NCBI GenBank assembly: GCA_921293015.1
Contig: OV121088.1
Coordinates: 1,736,001-1,800,000 of the forward strand
Direction of reading: 5' to 3'
Source: Phorcus lineatus
Taxonomy: Eukaryota > Mollusca > Gastropoda > Trochida > Trochidae
Length of the DNA stretch: 64,000 nucleotides
This document shows positions 24,745 to 38,629 of this stretch, in pieces. Position numbers and translations under genes: made by a program. Within the stretch, counting starts at the first letter, position 1. Every line of letters starts with the position of its first letter. Below the pieces are notes generated by a model. It saw only the letters and a program-made list of their open reading frames with translations. It was not told where the DNA came from and did no database searches.

Positions 24745-25350
24745 TGGCTTACTTCAATATATCTCATATTGGATCAAACAGAATATTGTTCACTTCCTCA
24801 TGCAAAGCGACAATCACATCGTTAAGAATATTGCCAGCTGGGTCTTTCTCTCCAACACACACGTTCTATTGGATTGAGATCCTGACTCCAGACTTTGAAA
24901 ATGTGTCAATCCCATTTGTTGCAAGAATTGGATGACAAAACGTGTGCTGTTTTGTTTAGCCTTAGCATTGTCCGCCATAAATATGGGTTTTGTGGCAATG
25001 GGATGGTTATCAAAATGTGGGACAACAGTCCTGTCAAGTATTCTCCGTTTGGTCCATCTTGGAATAAATGGAAATGCACCTCCCTGTCCCTATTAATCCT
25101 CCCAAAAAGGGACTAGTCATCATGACCATCCACAATATGCGACAAAAGTGAACCGTCCTCCACTACGCGTTGTTCCATCGAAGACGTTCAGTACACCAAG
25201 AAAACTGTGCTGTTTTATGATCTCGAAACATTTTGGGCGTCTTATTAGGTCTTTTAACCCTGTTACCTGCCGCTTTCAGTCGATTCCGTACAGTCTTGCA
25301 AGAGATGGCCTTCACATGGTAATCACTGTTGCGAGAGTCTCGTGATCAGA
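24745..25350 (-). pseudogene. Decayed Tc1/mariner transposase
   Basis: Reading from 25345 downward: ISCKTVRNRLKAAGNRVKRP and FRDHKTAQFSWCTERLRWNN (N-terminal helix-turn-helix and linker). After stops and frame changes come FMADNAKAKQNSTRFVIQF (second catalytic Asp region, normally FMDDNARPH) and QDLNPIERVCW (DLNPIE motif before the third acidic residue). The order is correct for a Tc1-like enzyme. At least four stops or shifts and an apparent deletion around the first catalytic Asp make it dead. Terminal repeats were not found. Confidence 0.8.
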
Positions 25351-27304
25351 GCCTATTAAGCCCAATCAGGACTCTATCCTATCCTATCCTATCGTTGTCT
25401 TACGGGTTCTGGCAGGCCTCGAGAGATCTTTAGATCTTTACGAAAGGGTGCAGGATAAAAATCAAAGTTTATATTATTAATTAATGAAGGCTTTATTGAA
25501 CATGGATTTCATGTACTTCTTGTTTGTAATAATTACCAAACTACTGTATAAAGATGAGCTATGAACGATTAATTTGCTTAATTCAAGAAATATAAATACC
25601 ATATTATCCATTTTGTTTTATCTTATAATAATCTTTATTATTCACATTATCCATTTTTTACCTAATAAATATTTTTATTATTCCGATGTTCGGAAAAGAA
25701 AGATGTTTTAAATCGACGTAAATAATTTTATTTAATGGTGTATTACCACGTGACTAATATTTAAATGGAATGTACTGCTTTATTATATTGCTATATTATA
25801 CATTACTGAGTAAAGCTTCTGTGAGTGACATCGTTACTAACACGTATTTTCTTTTTAAATGTTATGAAATAATGGAATAATATCTGACATCCAATCGGGG
25901 CATAACCCGGCGTGACGCTACTGGGAATTTTCCACGTGTCGTTTCAATAATGGGAGTGAATATTAAATTCATATGGGCAAACCTCGATTTCAAGTATATT
26001 GACAGCATGACTGTATTCAAATTCAATATATTTTTTTAACGCTGAACGTTCGTCATAGCCTACAATTACAATAGCATGTTTCCCCAGATGTCTAATATCA
26101 ATACCTCCCTTCTAATGGCAACCTAGTTTATTTCTTTACAGCTTTATCGGTAATTGAATTTTGGTTTTGTATAATTAATATCCACAAGTTTAAACGACAA
26201 TAGTTGACGATACGTGGTAGATTCTCGACCATGTTCTAGAGTTTTATCGACCATACAGTTTTCGCTAAATGTAATTCATTTAAAAAAATGTATTTTAAAC
26301 ATGACACTAGGAAATAGCTGACAACAAATACAGAAATTTATAAAAAGTGATATCGTTTTAATAACGTTTTTTGTAATCATTTAACACTTTTTCCAAACCG
26401 CCCTCAGTAACTTATAAAAAATGTTAAGATAATCATCCAGCCTGTTTGCTTACCCCTTTTCCTGTATGTTAAATTCATCCTATTAATTGTGTGCAACATG
26501 CTGTTTTACGGGAAAAAAAGAATATTTAAATCAATATAGACAGATTTTCGCCAATTAACGTGATTGACTTTCTCTGAAGATGGCACATATAGATTGTAAC
26601 CTAGAACCCTACTGTTAACTCTACACGCCCCGTGAGTGCATTGCTATGCCCACTGACTGACTGTAGTAATCCCCGGTGGTAAGGTGGTTACCCCTGTTAA
26701 CGCCTGGAATTCCACGGCGAGGCTATTTTTGGAAGCGCCAGTCAGTGTATTCTTGCCTCAGATTTGTTTAATTCAAGCTATCACAGAAAGAAGCGATGAA
26801 ATTTGTGACAACACCGTATTTCAAGGTTTATCATGCTTTGCAAATAGAATTATTCAAGGGGATAAAAGGTCACATTCAAGATAAACCGTATTTGTGACCA
26901 CTAAAGGCGAGCAAAACGGGAACCCAAATTTTACACTCATAAACTCGTATTTCATCTGTGAAGGAAGCTCGGCGTAAATGGATTCGGGTCAAGCATCTTT
27001 AATGTATTCCAAGAAAGCGGACGGCATGCTGAAGTTGGTCACAGGGAAGAAAGTGGTCACATGAACTTACCACTTTTCAGCCAGGGGCGGATAACAGTTT
27101 CAGAAGCACCATATTTCCGAGAAGAGTACTGCACAAGAGAATTATTCTTGTTGCTCGGGCAGACGACGATGCTCACTAAGTTCACTACCGGAGCCTCGCT
27201 TTCGTGTGCCAGGCGATTAGCATGATTCACAGTGGCTGCTAATATTTACAGAACTTATCGATCTGCGTTACAACATCTTGCGACGCCGCGGCCTAAATTT
27301 AAGG
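25351..27304. other. No gene seen
   Basis: AT-rich; includes a short (atcct)n run at 25377-25395. No frame with domain character. Confidence 0.5.
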
Positions 27305-27334
27305 AAGGACCTGTATAGAATAATACAGGTCCTT
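27305..27334. repeat. 12-bp perfect hairpin
   Basis: aaggacctgtat, six-base loop, atacaggtcctt. No T-run or gene context suggests a terminator function. Confidence 0.5.
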
Positions 27335-27446
27335 GATTTAAGGCAGTGTTAATATTATTGTCTGTCGACATTGCCATTTAAATGGTAAACCTGCATATAT
27401 ATCAACAAATAAAGAGGAGACGATGGCAATGGTTCGTTCTTCTTTA

Positions 27447-27770
27447 ACCCTTAGCTTATTACATACATTGATACAGCTTTGAACCTTAGCCTATCACACA
27501 CATTGATACAGCTTTGATCCTTAGCCTATCACACACATTGATACAGCTTTGATCCTTAGCCTATCACACACATTAATACAGCTTTAACCCGTAGCCTATC
27601 ACAAACATTAATACAGCTTTAACCCTTAGCCTATCACAAACATTAATGCAGCTTAAACTATTAGCCAACACATACATTGACACAGCTTTAACACTTAGCC
27701 TGTCGAACACATAAATGCAGCTTTAACACTTAGCCAATCGCACAAGAATAGTTTTAACCCTTACTCTACT
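27447..27770. repeat. 35-bp tandem repeat, about 9 units
   Basis: agcctatcacacacattgat, acagctttgatcctt repeats with a 35-bp period (agcc at 27488, 27523, 27558). Units on the right half are increasingly diverged. Confidence 0.85.
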
Positions 27771-30384
27771 ACAATCTACATTCCTACACCAACCATGAAC
27801 TATAAAAAATATATATATATGTACATCTAGGTACGTAAATGTACATTATAGTCCTGGTATATGGCTATATCAACGAGTCTCTTAAAACATTACTTTTATA
27901 TTTAAACCCTCATATTCATAATATTATTTTCAGCTAGACTGTACCCATCTCAGCAATAACAACAACAAAAACGCTTGGTAAAAATATTAATTTGGTTCTA
28001 AAGTATAAGCATAGCTATAAATGACGCTGAAATATATTAAAAGAACTCATATCCACAGTCTTGCATTCCCTTACAAACATAAGCCTGAGGTGGTAACTTA
28101 AAAAGCCACTCCGTGATTTTCATAACATATTATTTACCTTTGATACGAACCTAAATGTCATATGTGGAGATATAATATCAAAACATCTTAACCTTTTATG
28201 TCCAAAAGACATATATATGACAAATACTGGTTTCCCATGAAAATCTAAAATCACCCTTATAAATGCACACAGGTGTAGATATTACGTCCAATGTACATGG
28301 ATACTAGTTATTTAACCTAACAAACGCTGTTAACTCCTAACTGGCCTCCTCGCTGGTTTAGATAAGTCTCCAAAATTACGTTTGACTATTTGACGCGCGC
28401 CACTGTCCGGTTTTCGATCACAATTGCGAAGTACTGCCTTCATATTGTCACTGTAAAAAACCAACAAGCTTTAAAGTGTGTCTTTTTGGTAACAGTCGAT
28501 ACTTCGCGATCAAATGACACCATTGATTAAGTTTGGCATAGATGACTCCAACAACTCACGGAGTGGCTCTTCAATGTTTTAACGATGGTACAAAGTGCCT
28601 GTAGTACAAACTTATTATTATATTAATTATGATTAATAATTAAGGACCAGATCAAGGAGACTTCAAATCTTTTTGAAATAGGAGGTTAAAATTAAGCCCA
28701 TCAAATGTTTTTAAAAACCCAGCGAAATATTCCAAATTTTTCATAATGGGAAGACTTCCACCGTTCGACTATCTACTTATTGAGTCTCTCCTGTCCCTCG
28801 AAGAAATTCCAACTCAATAACATTCTTTGACTCCCGCACTTCCGGCAAGGCGTTTCATTTGCTGAAAAGGGTTAATCATGAAGCAATGAAATTCACTGGC
28901 TCTGCCTGCTCCACTTGAAATGCATGGCATACGAGAAAGAACAATAACAATAGGCAGGATGTTACACCGGTTTCGAGGAAATGCGGAAATATATACACGA
29001 GGGGTGATATATAAGTAGTTAGCTCCACACAGGAAGAAAGAATGAACTCCCAACAAATGCTTGTATTTTTCAACATGGTCACACATTCCTCTCCTGTCCT
29101 AAACATCCTCTGTCTTAATACTAAGGTTTCTCGGGTGTTTCTTTCCCCTACCGGCGCAATATTGCAACTTAAACTACCTTGCAATATTTCAGCCAGTGAA
29201 AACACCGAATGCATAAATAACATTTGTTGTCACACAGGCCTATGCAATGATGCACATGTATACGTGACAAAGGTTCTCATTTTCATCATTACAAAGACAG
29301 CATAGACTATTGTCAACCTTTTTCATTTTGTGTAATTAATTATTTGTATAGATTGTAGTATGCAAAATTTTGTATTCGAAATGTACAAGCTTTGTATTTT
29401 GTAATCCCTTCTTGTATACTGTTGTCACAACTCAGAACACATGAAAGGTTTCAAAAGTTTATTTAAACCCCACCTTGCAGAATACAACACAAACACACTA
29501 TCACACACACATTCATTCAATACAAAACACTGATAAATATCTAACTCTCGTGCCCATGCAACTCACTTGCACCCACACGTGCATATCAAGGTTTCGCTTC
29601 CCTCACCCAGATATACTCACAGTAAATGACATTTACACTAATATAAATACAGGATCACGGGTCAGTCATAAATATAACTGATATAACAGTGTAATTATGG
29701 ATACCGATGGTAACTATGGCAACGAGGTAACAGTGTCCGTGTTCAGCATCCACCCCTGACCTCTGTCAGTAAGACCACAGTTCCTAAGTTCCCATGGTGC
29801 AGGCACAGTCCGCCGCAGTTCCACTGTCCGACTCCTCAGTCCACAGTGAACCCTACTCCGACCTTGTTAATCTCCCGATGACCTCACGCTCGCCCACTGT
29901 CAAAGCTTGTCATCCTTCCAGAGAATCACATTCAACAGTCCGTCGTTGAACCAAAGGTCATCCTGACTTGGCCTCAGTTACACCATGTCCCGGGTGCTAC
30001 AATACAAACCACTTGTATTTATTTATCGGAACTACAGTCCGTAATTATTATGGATGCCATTTTTGAACACACACTAGTTGCCATTTCTAACCATCCTGTT
30101 ACACACATATAAAACACAACCTTCAATATAAATACATATATCCCTACTGTACACTAAATTAGATACAGCACATCTTCAATATATTGCTCAACAGAATACA
30201 TTGCTTATTCTCACATTGAACATACAAAATTCACATGTATTAATATATTCAATTCATTCATACTATTTAACACAATACATATTCAGTGCAAATTAATATA
30301 CACTCACGCATCTCTGCCCAAACACCCCTGAGTACCCGTCTGCAGCGTATGACAATCGCTGGGTATCTGCCCTCTCGGTTATGT
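27771..30384. other. No gene seen; CT-rich patch at 29750-30000
   Basis: The patch at 29750-30000 is clearly more C-rich on the plus strand than its flanks and reads like part of a dispersed repeat or an untranslated exon, but no ends or splice sites could be supported. Confidence 0.35.
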
Positions 30385-31115
30385 CCCAAAACTTAGACAG
30401 CCATATCTTAGACAGCCAAATCTTAGACACTCGAGTTGTTGGTTGATTAACACAACACCCGTGGCTAAAATGGAACAGTCCTAGTTAGTGCTCCCCTAGC
30501 ATCAAAAGGGACATTAATTTTGAATTAATGAGATGTTTTTATTTGAAAATATAATATTCCATGATAATGAAACAAAACTTTTGAGATGTTTTCATTTGAA
30601 AATATATCTACCTTCGAACTTGGTGATTATTAAACATTTAACTATGTAGCTGAGATGTTTTGATTTGAAAATAACTCCCTTCGAACTTAAAACAGCAATA
30701 TAAAAGGACTGACCTTGATGTTAAGACGTTATTCAACATGGCTGGACGCAGTCGGCCATTTGATCCATCTCGGATAGACACTTTGTGAACATTTGAATGA
30801 ACTTCTGAAGATTTGTGAACAGAGAGTATTAAATTATTAGTATTTATATAAGTAAGTGGTACTATATGTATTGTTTTATTCTTGTTAATAATCTGCTTTA
30901 ACATACCAATGATCAGTTATACTTGTTAATAAAATAAAACGTACATTACAATTTGTTGTTGTTTCGAACTGGCTGTCTAAGTTTTGGGATTTTTTATAGA
31001 TTTTCTTGGACTATTCCATTATCAAATGTAGGTAACAGGTTGAGGATTAGTTGTGTACTTGACCATAAATGTTGTTGTTTTAAGCTGTCTAAGATATGGC
31101 TGTCTAAGTTTTGGC
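30385..31115. mobile_element. Foldback-type element with 32-bp terminal inverted repeats
   Basis: The left end cccaaaacttagacagcc/atatcttagacagc (30385-30416) is matched in reverse at 31084-31115 with one mismatch. Each arm contains two copies of ctgtctaag; another ggctgtctaagttttggg occurs inside at 30971. The interior has three copies of gagatgtttt.atttgaaaata (near 30530, 30582 and 30652). No transposase frame. Flanking duplications are unclear. Confidence 0.6.
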
Positions 31116-33535
31116 ACGATACCGCCCTCTCACCCAGACAGTCACGCTTCATTACCCCCGCATGCAGAACACGCTCTCTCCACACCGTCGGATGCGTTCA
31201 GGCGATCCGTTCACTCGCCGAAAACACTCACTAGATCGGATCTTGACAACTGTAAATATGTTTGAATAACCTATTCGTTGTCACATAGGCTTATGAAATA
31301 CTGCAGTCGTGAAATGAGGCGTATGTGTTCTGTAAAGACGACTCAAAGTGCAAGGTGCATATTCGAATAAAGTTTAGGTTTTCGAAAGCTTACGGAAATA
31401 ACTTGGGGATTTGAATGAAACATTTTGAAACGGCGTCGCTGATTGCACAACTAAATTTGATTGCATCCAATCAGCGTTCTACATTTCGTGCCCGAGAAAC
31501 CTTCGTATTAAGTCAGGAATTTATCACTGAGCTACCTCTGTGGGGAGAGAATGAGGTCAATTAGGTTATTGAAAAATACGCCTAGAATTTGAAGGGAAAC
31601 AGTGGGGAGCGAATTGGTCAACCCCAGAAGCAAACGCTTTTCAAAATGGCGTAGGCTTGAACAGTTTGTGGTTTTGATGTAAAATTATGTTCCACTCTGC
31701 GATTTTCAGATATATTTAGTTGGAAATACTCGCATTGAAAACGTATTTTAGTAAAGAACCGACGGCGTTATAGATTATTGTTATGGAATTGCGTAGTTAC
31801 TGCGGTATTTGCAAATAGTTTGGGTTTTATTTTATTGGGTTTAAATTAAAAAAACCCAACCCAATTAAAACGTGCGTTGTTTTGATTGTTAAATACATTG
31901 TCTATATTATCTAAAATGGTTTAATGGTGGATTAGCAAAACAAGATTATATGCTGACTATATTTTAGAAGACCTACCTTTTACACAGATAACAAACTCGA
32001 AGTATTTCCCGATGTCTCTCGTCCAGACACTAGACATGTGGATCGTGGCCTTAGTTCCGAGACGATATGTCCTGAGTCAAGTTTTATAAGGCGAGACAAT
32101 AATATATCATGGAAATATTGCCAAGGAGACGTTGAATCGTTATACTACCATACACTCACTGTTCATCAAATGAACACGTTACACAAAATCCATAACAATT
32201 GGCTTGTTCCTCCGAGGTCGTCCATTGGGAGTTGACTTCGACGTCGACTTGTTTCCCGATCATAAATAGTGAAGTTCACTTCAAAACACAAGTAGGAGAA
32301 CAATCTTTACTGAAAGCAAGTCTAGATTTGAATTCAATCCCCTATATCTCTGAGGTTCCTTACCTCACTGCTGTAATTAATCGCCTTAACTGTAATATCC
32401 CAGTGTTGCTTTTAAACTACATAAGGTTCAAATGTAAAATTATACACCAACTCTTATATGTTCTAAATAACCATGTACATTTTCATATTCTCGATGAACT
32501 CATGATTGTTATGATAATGTGACTCCTCTGAAAATACTAGCATCAAATTGATATTTACATGCAAGAGTCAGTACTTTTAGATACATCATTGACAACGTTA
32601 ACAGCTCTACCGTGTTAATAGTGGGTTATTTGTGTTTAGAATAATCTGGTCATTCACCGACCCAGTCACGTCTTGGTCACGTTTTTATTTTATTTATTCA
32701 TAATACTCATATGCTTTAAGAATGATTAATGTAAAACGAATGAATATTGATATATGTTGAAAGTATGAAATTTATGATTCGAACATACAACCTAAAGATT
32801 GTTTAGGCGGCGTTTTACCCACTGTGCTACGTAGGTTTGACAGAAGATTGTCAGTCAGAAACCTGGTTTGACGGGTAAAGCATGGAGTGCACGTGAATAA
32901 CATTGGTGGCCTAATATGAACACGTACAATAAGGGAGTATTGGCTGCCTTTCGCATCGCGACCGTCTGTTTCAAGCGTGTTGAAAGGTTGCGTCCAAAAT
33001 TTGATGAGTGATCATCACTACAACGAAGTCACAAGACAGTGAACAACACTTTGGGATGCATTCGTGAAAACTGTCCGCAACAGTAATTAAAACAAAAGAA
33101 AAGGAGGAATATAGATCGATGTAATAACGTCAGTGTACGAACATTAACATAGAATGGGAAAATGGAGTTCAGATAAGTACACCATGCACGGAAATCATTA
33201 AAGCATAAGAAATGCTCCTTTAGATTTTGTGATAATCAATCTGGTGAATTAATTATCTGAAACCTCTTTCACTGTCACTGGTAGACAAAGCCTCCTCAAG
33301 TAAGTGATGGTTGCATTTTGAATGAGTATCTGTCGTTGTCCACTCAGGCTAGACAGCGGGTCATTCCTGTCTACACTAAGAGCCTCCCTACAGGCGAAAC
33401 CTATATACCTGACAACTGCATATTGTAAATCAACTGTATGATGTGAAGGGGAAAGCTAGTCTGCCCCTCGCTATGTCCTTACATAAACGTAGTCCACGAA
33501 CCCGTACAAATAGGCTCAATGAGTCACTTTGGATA
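31116..33535. other. No gene seen
   Basis: Contains the tRNA-like segment at 32764-32838 and, at about 32108-32160, a weak SINE-tail resemblance (gaaatattgccaaggagacg). No exon recognised. Confidence 0.4.
32764..32838 (-). mobile_element. tRNA-like head, probably a decayed SINE
   Basis: On the minus strand gtagcacagtgggtaaaacg resembles an A box, and gttgtatgttcgaatcat a B box, about 35 nt apart. Arms do not pair into a convincing cloverleaf and no known body follows, so it is not called a tRNA gene. Confidence 0.35.
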
Positions 33536-33755
33536 AACAACTGAAAAGACATAATGTTGAGTCTCGAGATATCAATTTCGATCGATCTGGAAACCAGGTC
33601 CCCTATTCTCGAAACGTTCGTAGAGCTAAGAATTCTTAAAATCGTTCTAAGCTCCACGAACGTTTCGAGAATAGGGGCCTGTGTCACAGGCTCAAGCACA
33701 GACTTCGAGAAACAACTGATAAGACATAATGTTGAGCCTCAAGAGATCCATTTTG
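33536..33755. repeat. Direct duplication (~45 bp) flanking a palindromic MITE
   Basis: aaacaactgaaaagacataa, tgttgagtctcgagat (33536-33581) is repeated at 33710-33755 with about 80% identity. Between them, 33597-33680 is a palindromic element. Confidence 0.65.
33597..33680. mobile_element. Palindromic MITE, 84 bp
   Basis: The left arm ggtcccctattctcgaaacg, ttcgtagagct is mirrored by agctccacgaacgtttcgag, aataggggcc. Between them lies aagaattcttaaaatcgttcta. The word order tattctcgaa...ttc.tag.gctaaga parallels the element at 11129-11404. Confidence 0.7.
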
Positions 33756-34461
33756 AAAGATCTCGTGGTCGTTGCACAAAACATATTTATTCTGAAGTTA
33801 ACCTTGTGACATCCTTTATCAGTGAACAGCGGGCGGGAGCAAAGTCCTAAAGAACGCCTAGCCTTTTCTAATTGTAGCTGAAATAAGTAGTGTATTGTTT
33901 TCATATTGATCCAACGGGTGACAGTTCAGTTCAACATTACAGACACCATGCATGAAACATGAATGTTTGGACACATTGAGTTTGTTAGTTTAAAATGGGT
34001 GTGTCCATCATTACGAACCACATCAATACCTGAATCCATTAGTCCAATTGTATTATTGATTGTGGCTTGAAACCTCTGTGAATAAGTTTTATTTCATATT
34101 ACTATAAGTCAAACCATTATACAAGAGGTATGACAAATAACGTTTCAAGCTAAATTTTACAGATATTATTCCCCAATGTCTCAATGATAGCCGTGCAAAC
34201 GTATGGGCAGTGACTTTGCTAATGAGTCCTTTAAAGGAAATGAAAAGTATCAAAGTTCAAATCTTGTGAATTATGATAAATATGTTGAATTCTTGAATTT
34301 GTTATATTTACCAAATTTAAAAGTATTAAAAGACTTGGCACTCCGTGATTTTCATGGTAATTCATTTGGCTTTCAAACGCGTCAAACATAACGTCTACAA
34401 TTTTATTTCAGACCCTCCGCCTGAACAGAATTTTACGGCAAAAAGTGGCAGTGTAATAATT

Positions 34462-34522
34462 CTATAGGGGTAATGAAGGGACGTCGTTTAGTATTCTCTA
34501 TAGGGGTAATGAAGGGACGTCC
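34462..34522. repeat. Two 24-bp direct repeats, 36 bp apart
   Basis: ctataggggtaatgaaggg followed by acgtc occurs at 34462 and 34498 without mismatch. Confidence 0.7.
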
Positions 34523-34784
34523 ATCGAACGAAGAATAAGCAAAGCAGGTGTTAGCTTTCAGAAATAAAACCCTAACAATATGTGTAAAATACTTACTCAT
34601 TAATTATAAAGCAGTTTCCCATATTAGGGTTGTTTTTAAAGTGAAACATTTCATAGTGAATCGAGACTAAAATACGATTTAAAAACAAGTACGATACGTT
34701 ACCAGAGGACACCGGAGATACTCACAATCAAGTTCTCGTACTCAGTGAAATTAAACATCCATTTAACCATACATCGTTTACATC

Positions 34785-35035
34785 TTACACCGCCTACACC
34801 TCATATGGCTTAGACCACATTTTGCCTACACCTCATATGGCCTACACCTCATAAGGCCTAAACCTCATATGGCCTACACCTCAGAAGGCTTAGACCACAT
34901 TTTGCCTACACCTCATATGGCCTACACCTCATAAGGCCTACACATCATATGGCCTACACCTCATATGACCTACACCTCATATGGCTGAGACCATATATGG
35001 CCTACACCTTACACACCGCCTACACCTTGTATGGC
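34785..35035. repeat. 16-bp minisatellite (cctacacctcatatgg)n, about 14 units
   Basis: cctacacctcatatgg alternates with variants such as ccta.acctcataagg and cttagaccacattttg. The alternation suggests small blocks of variants were duplicated together. Confidence 0.85.
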
Positions 35036-36202
35036 CAAACCACAGATATGCCCATTTTCTTCTTTTCTTATTTTGATGAAATAGTCCTTTTTAGAGAATC
35101 ATTTTAGTTGTTTTGAATATGTTAAACGGTTTAAACTAAAATCAACAGATTCCCCTAAGTGCCGTTTTCTGTAAATTTTTTAGTTTAATCTGTATCGTTG
35201 TTCATTGTCACTGGTTTAAGTGAAGTCAATGGGTGTTGATGAACAGATAACGGATAAAGAAACTTGGAATGCTGAAGCGGTCGTAAAATATTTCGAAAAG
35301 CGCTATGAAGGTGTTTTAGATAACATTCCAGCGGTGTGTTCTGTCTGCACTATTGGTTACATTAAACTAGTTGTTCGACGAGCTAGCAACATGCTACGAA
35401 GTTACAGCGGACATCAAATAATTTCTGTGTAATGTCATTATCGATTATTAGTTTATGCCTAGGTTTCGAATGTTTGCGTTTAAATCTTTCATGAATCAAA
35501 TAGAATTATTTGTAAATCGAATTAATATTGTCTGGTTGAATTTTGCCACCAATACTGTATGTAGAAAGACATTTATACAAAGCTCCTACAGCATTTACGA
35601 AACTTTATATTACTCGAGTTAAAGGGATAGACGAAAATATATATATTACGTTGCCACTGTCCGAACCACGGCTAGTTTGCCACATTACACACTTTAGTAT
35701 TTAACACGGATCGGGTGTATGTGGATTAAGAAATTAGTTACATATACCGATGGTAAGCAACAGCTATGTTTTCAAACAACATAGTCTTCCAGATGTCTGT
35801 GTTTTACGTAAAACGTAATGTGATTGTCTAAAATGATATAAGAATACATGTTTAATGATATTATCACTTACTTCAAGGACAAAAAGGTTTTGGAGGTGAC
35901 ATTTGAAAATATATATTGCTTCTATGACTTGGACTTGTTATAAAAAAATATCAATGCATTTATTAGAAAATTTATATAAGAAATAAGGCGATTAATCAAG
36001 TCACGTGACACAGAGGGAATATAGGCACACTGGTCAAAGATCGATGTCGGCCATCACATTTGTGGAAATAAAACCCCATAAAATTAAATAAAAATACTCA
36101 GACCAGAAAACCTACGTAACCTCTAAAGGTGACAAGCATTGGTCAAGATAAAACCATATATTTGCAAGACACCTGCCAATGAATGTATATTTTCTATGTC
36201 TA
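35036..36202. other. No gene seen
   Basis: AT-rich. An open frame of 70 codons at 35220 has no family resemblance. Confidence 0.45.
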
Positions 36203-36250
36203 ATACATACATACATACATACATACATACATACATACATACATACATAC
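36203..36250. repeat. Microsatellite (atac)n
   Basis: Twelve uninterrupted copies of the tetranucleotide, followed by degenerate atac-like words to about 36295. Confidence 0.95.
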
Positions 36251-36744
36251 AAACATATATGTACACATTCATACATAAATACATGCATGTACATCTTTTA
36301 ATACTGTTCTCCCAAAGTGTTGATTGTTAAACTACATACAGTTGCTACTGTTCATACCGTCATATCACTATGTTTCGGAAGTATACCAAGAATTAACTGT
36401 ATCCAATTGTGAAGTTAACAAAAAGATCATTCTTTTAACAAAATATTCTTGCCTCTCAAGACGTTTAAAATCCATAAAATGTGATTATTCTCTAGGCAAA
36501 CAAAACTAACTTTCTAAAAAGGAAGAAGCGGCTTTCAGACCCCATATCATTTATAAACTCAAGAAAGGAAATAACCTTCTTCCTATTCGACTTATTTCAT
36601 GAACTTGCTTCTCACGGAAAGCCGAATATATAACGACCAACAAAACAGGTATTTATGTTTTTAGATGGCTTTATCAACCCTTTTAAAAAAAGCATAAGAG
36701 TCGTCCTTGTAGGATACAGGTTCAACAGGACTCTGGAAAACTAC

Positions 36745-36835
36745 TCAGTCAGCTTAGCAGCTGTGTTACAGTGGTATGATCTTCGGTTTTGTCAGCAGCA
36801 TCAAGGTTTCGGGTTCGAAACAGTCAATCGCCAGA
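36745..36835 (+). mobile_element. tRNA-like segment, possible SINE head
   Basis: ttacagtggtatg...ggttttgtcagcagcatc, then a B-box-like gggttcgaaac. A cloverleaf cannot be completed by eye and no SINE body known from this window follows. Confidence 0.3.
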
Positions 36836-37134
36836 ACTTGAATCAAGAGTTGTTTTTTTAAAATAAAGAGTTAGTCATTTGACTCATTACACAGACTAAC
36901 TATCCAGCGTTAGATAAATTGTTATTCCATATATAATTCAGATTAAATAGATGGGTACAAAATTGGTGTTATCAAGGAGTTCTTTTTACTTTAAAAGATT
37001 AAGATTCGACAGTAAATGAAATCTTATTCGATCCTTATAAATATATTTCTGCAGTGTACTAAACGTCTGTGAAATTAAAAGCAAACGTTACTTCTAAAAG
37101 AGTTTTTGGACAGAAAATTTATAAGTGACGTAAG

Positions 37135-38629
<1,495 letters not shown>

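Noticed and set aside
27447-27770. CRISPR-like array
   Set aside because: Units are contiguous 35-bp tandem repeats without unique spacers, in eukaryotic DNA.
28876-29305. Overlapping frames of 87-115 codons on both strands
   Set aside because: No recognisable domain, no convincing splice sites, and both strands are open at once.
29750-30000. Possible terminal repeat of an LTR element
   Set aside because: C-rich patch with no matching second copy and no gag or pol frame in the window; not supported.
36112-36330. Met-Tyr-Val-Cys and Tyr-Ile-His-Thr rich frames
   Set aside because: Translation of the (atac)n microsatellite.
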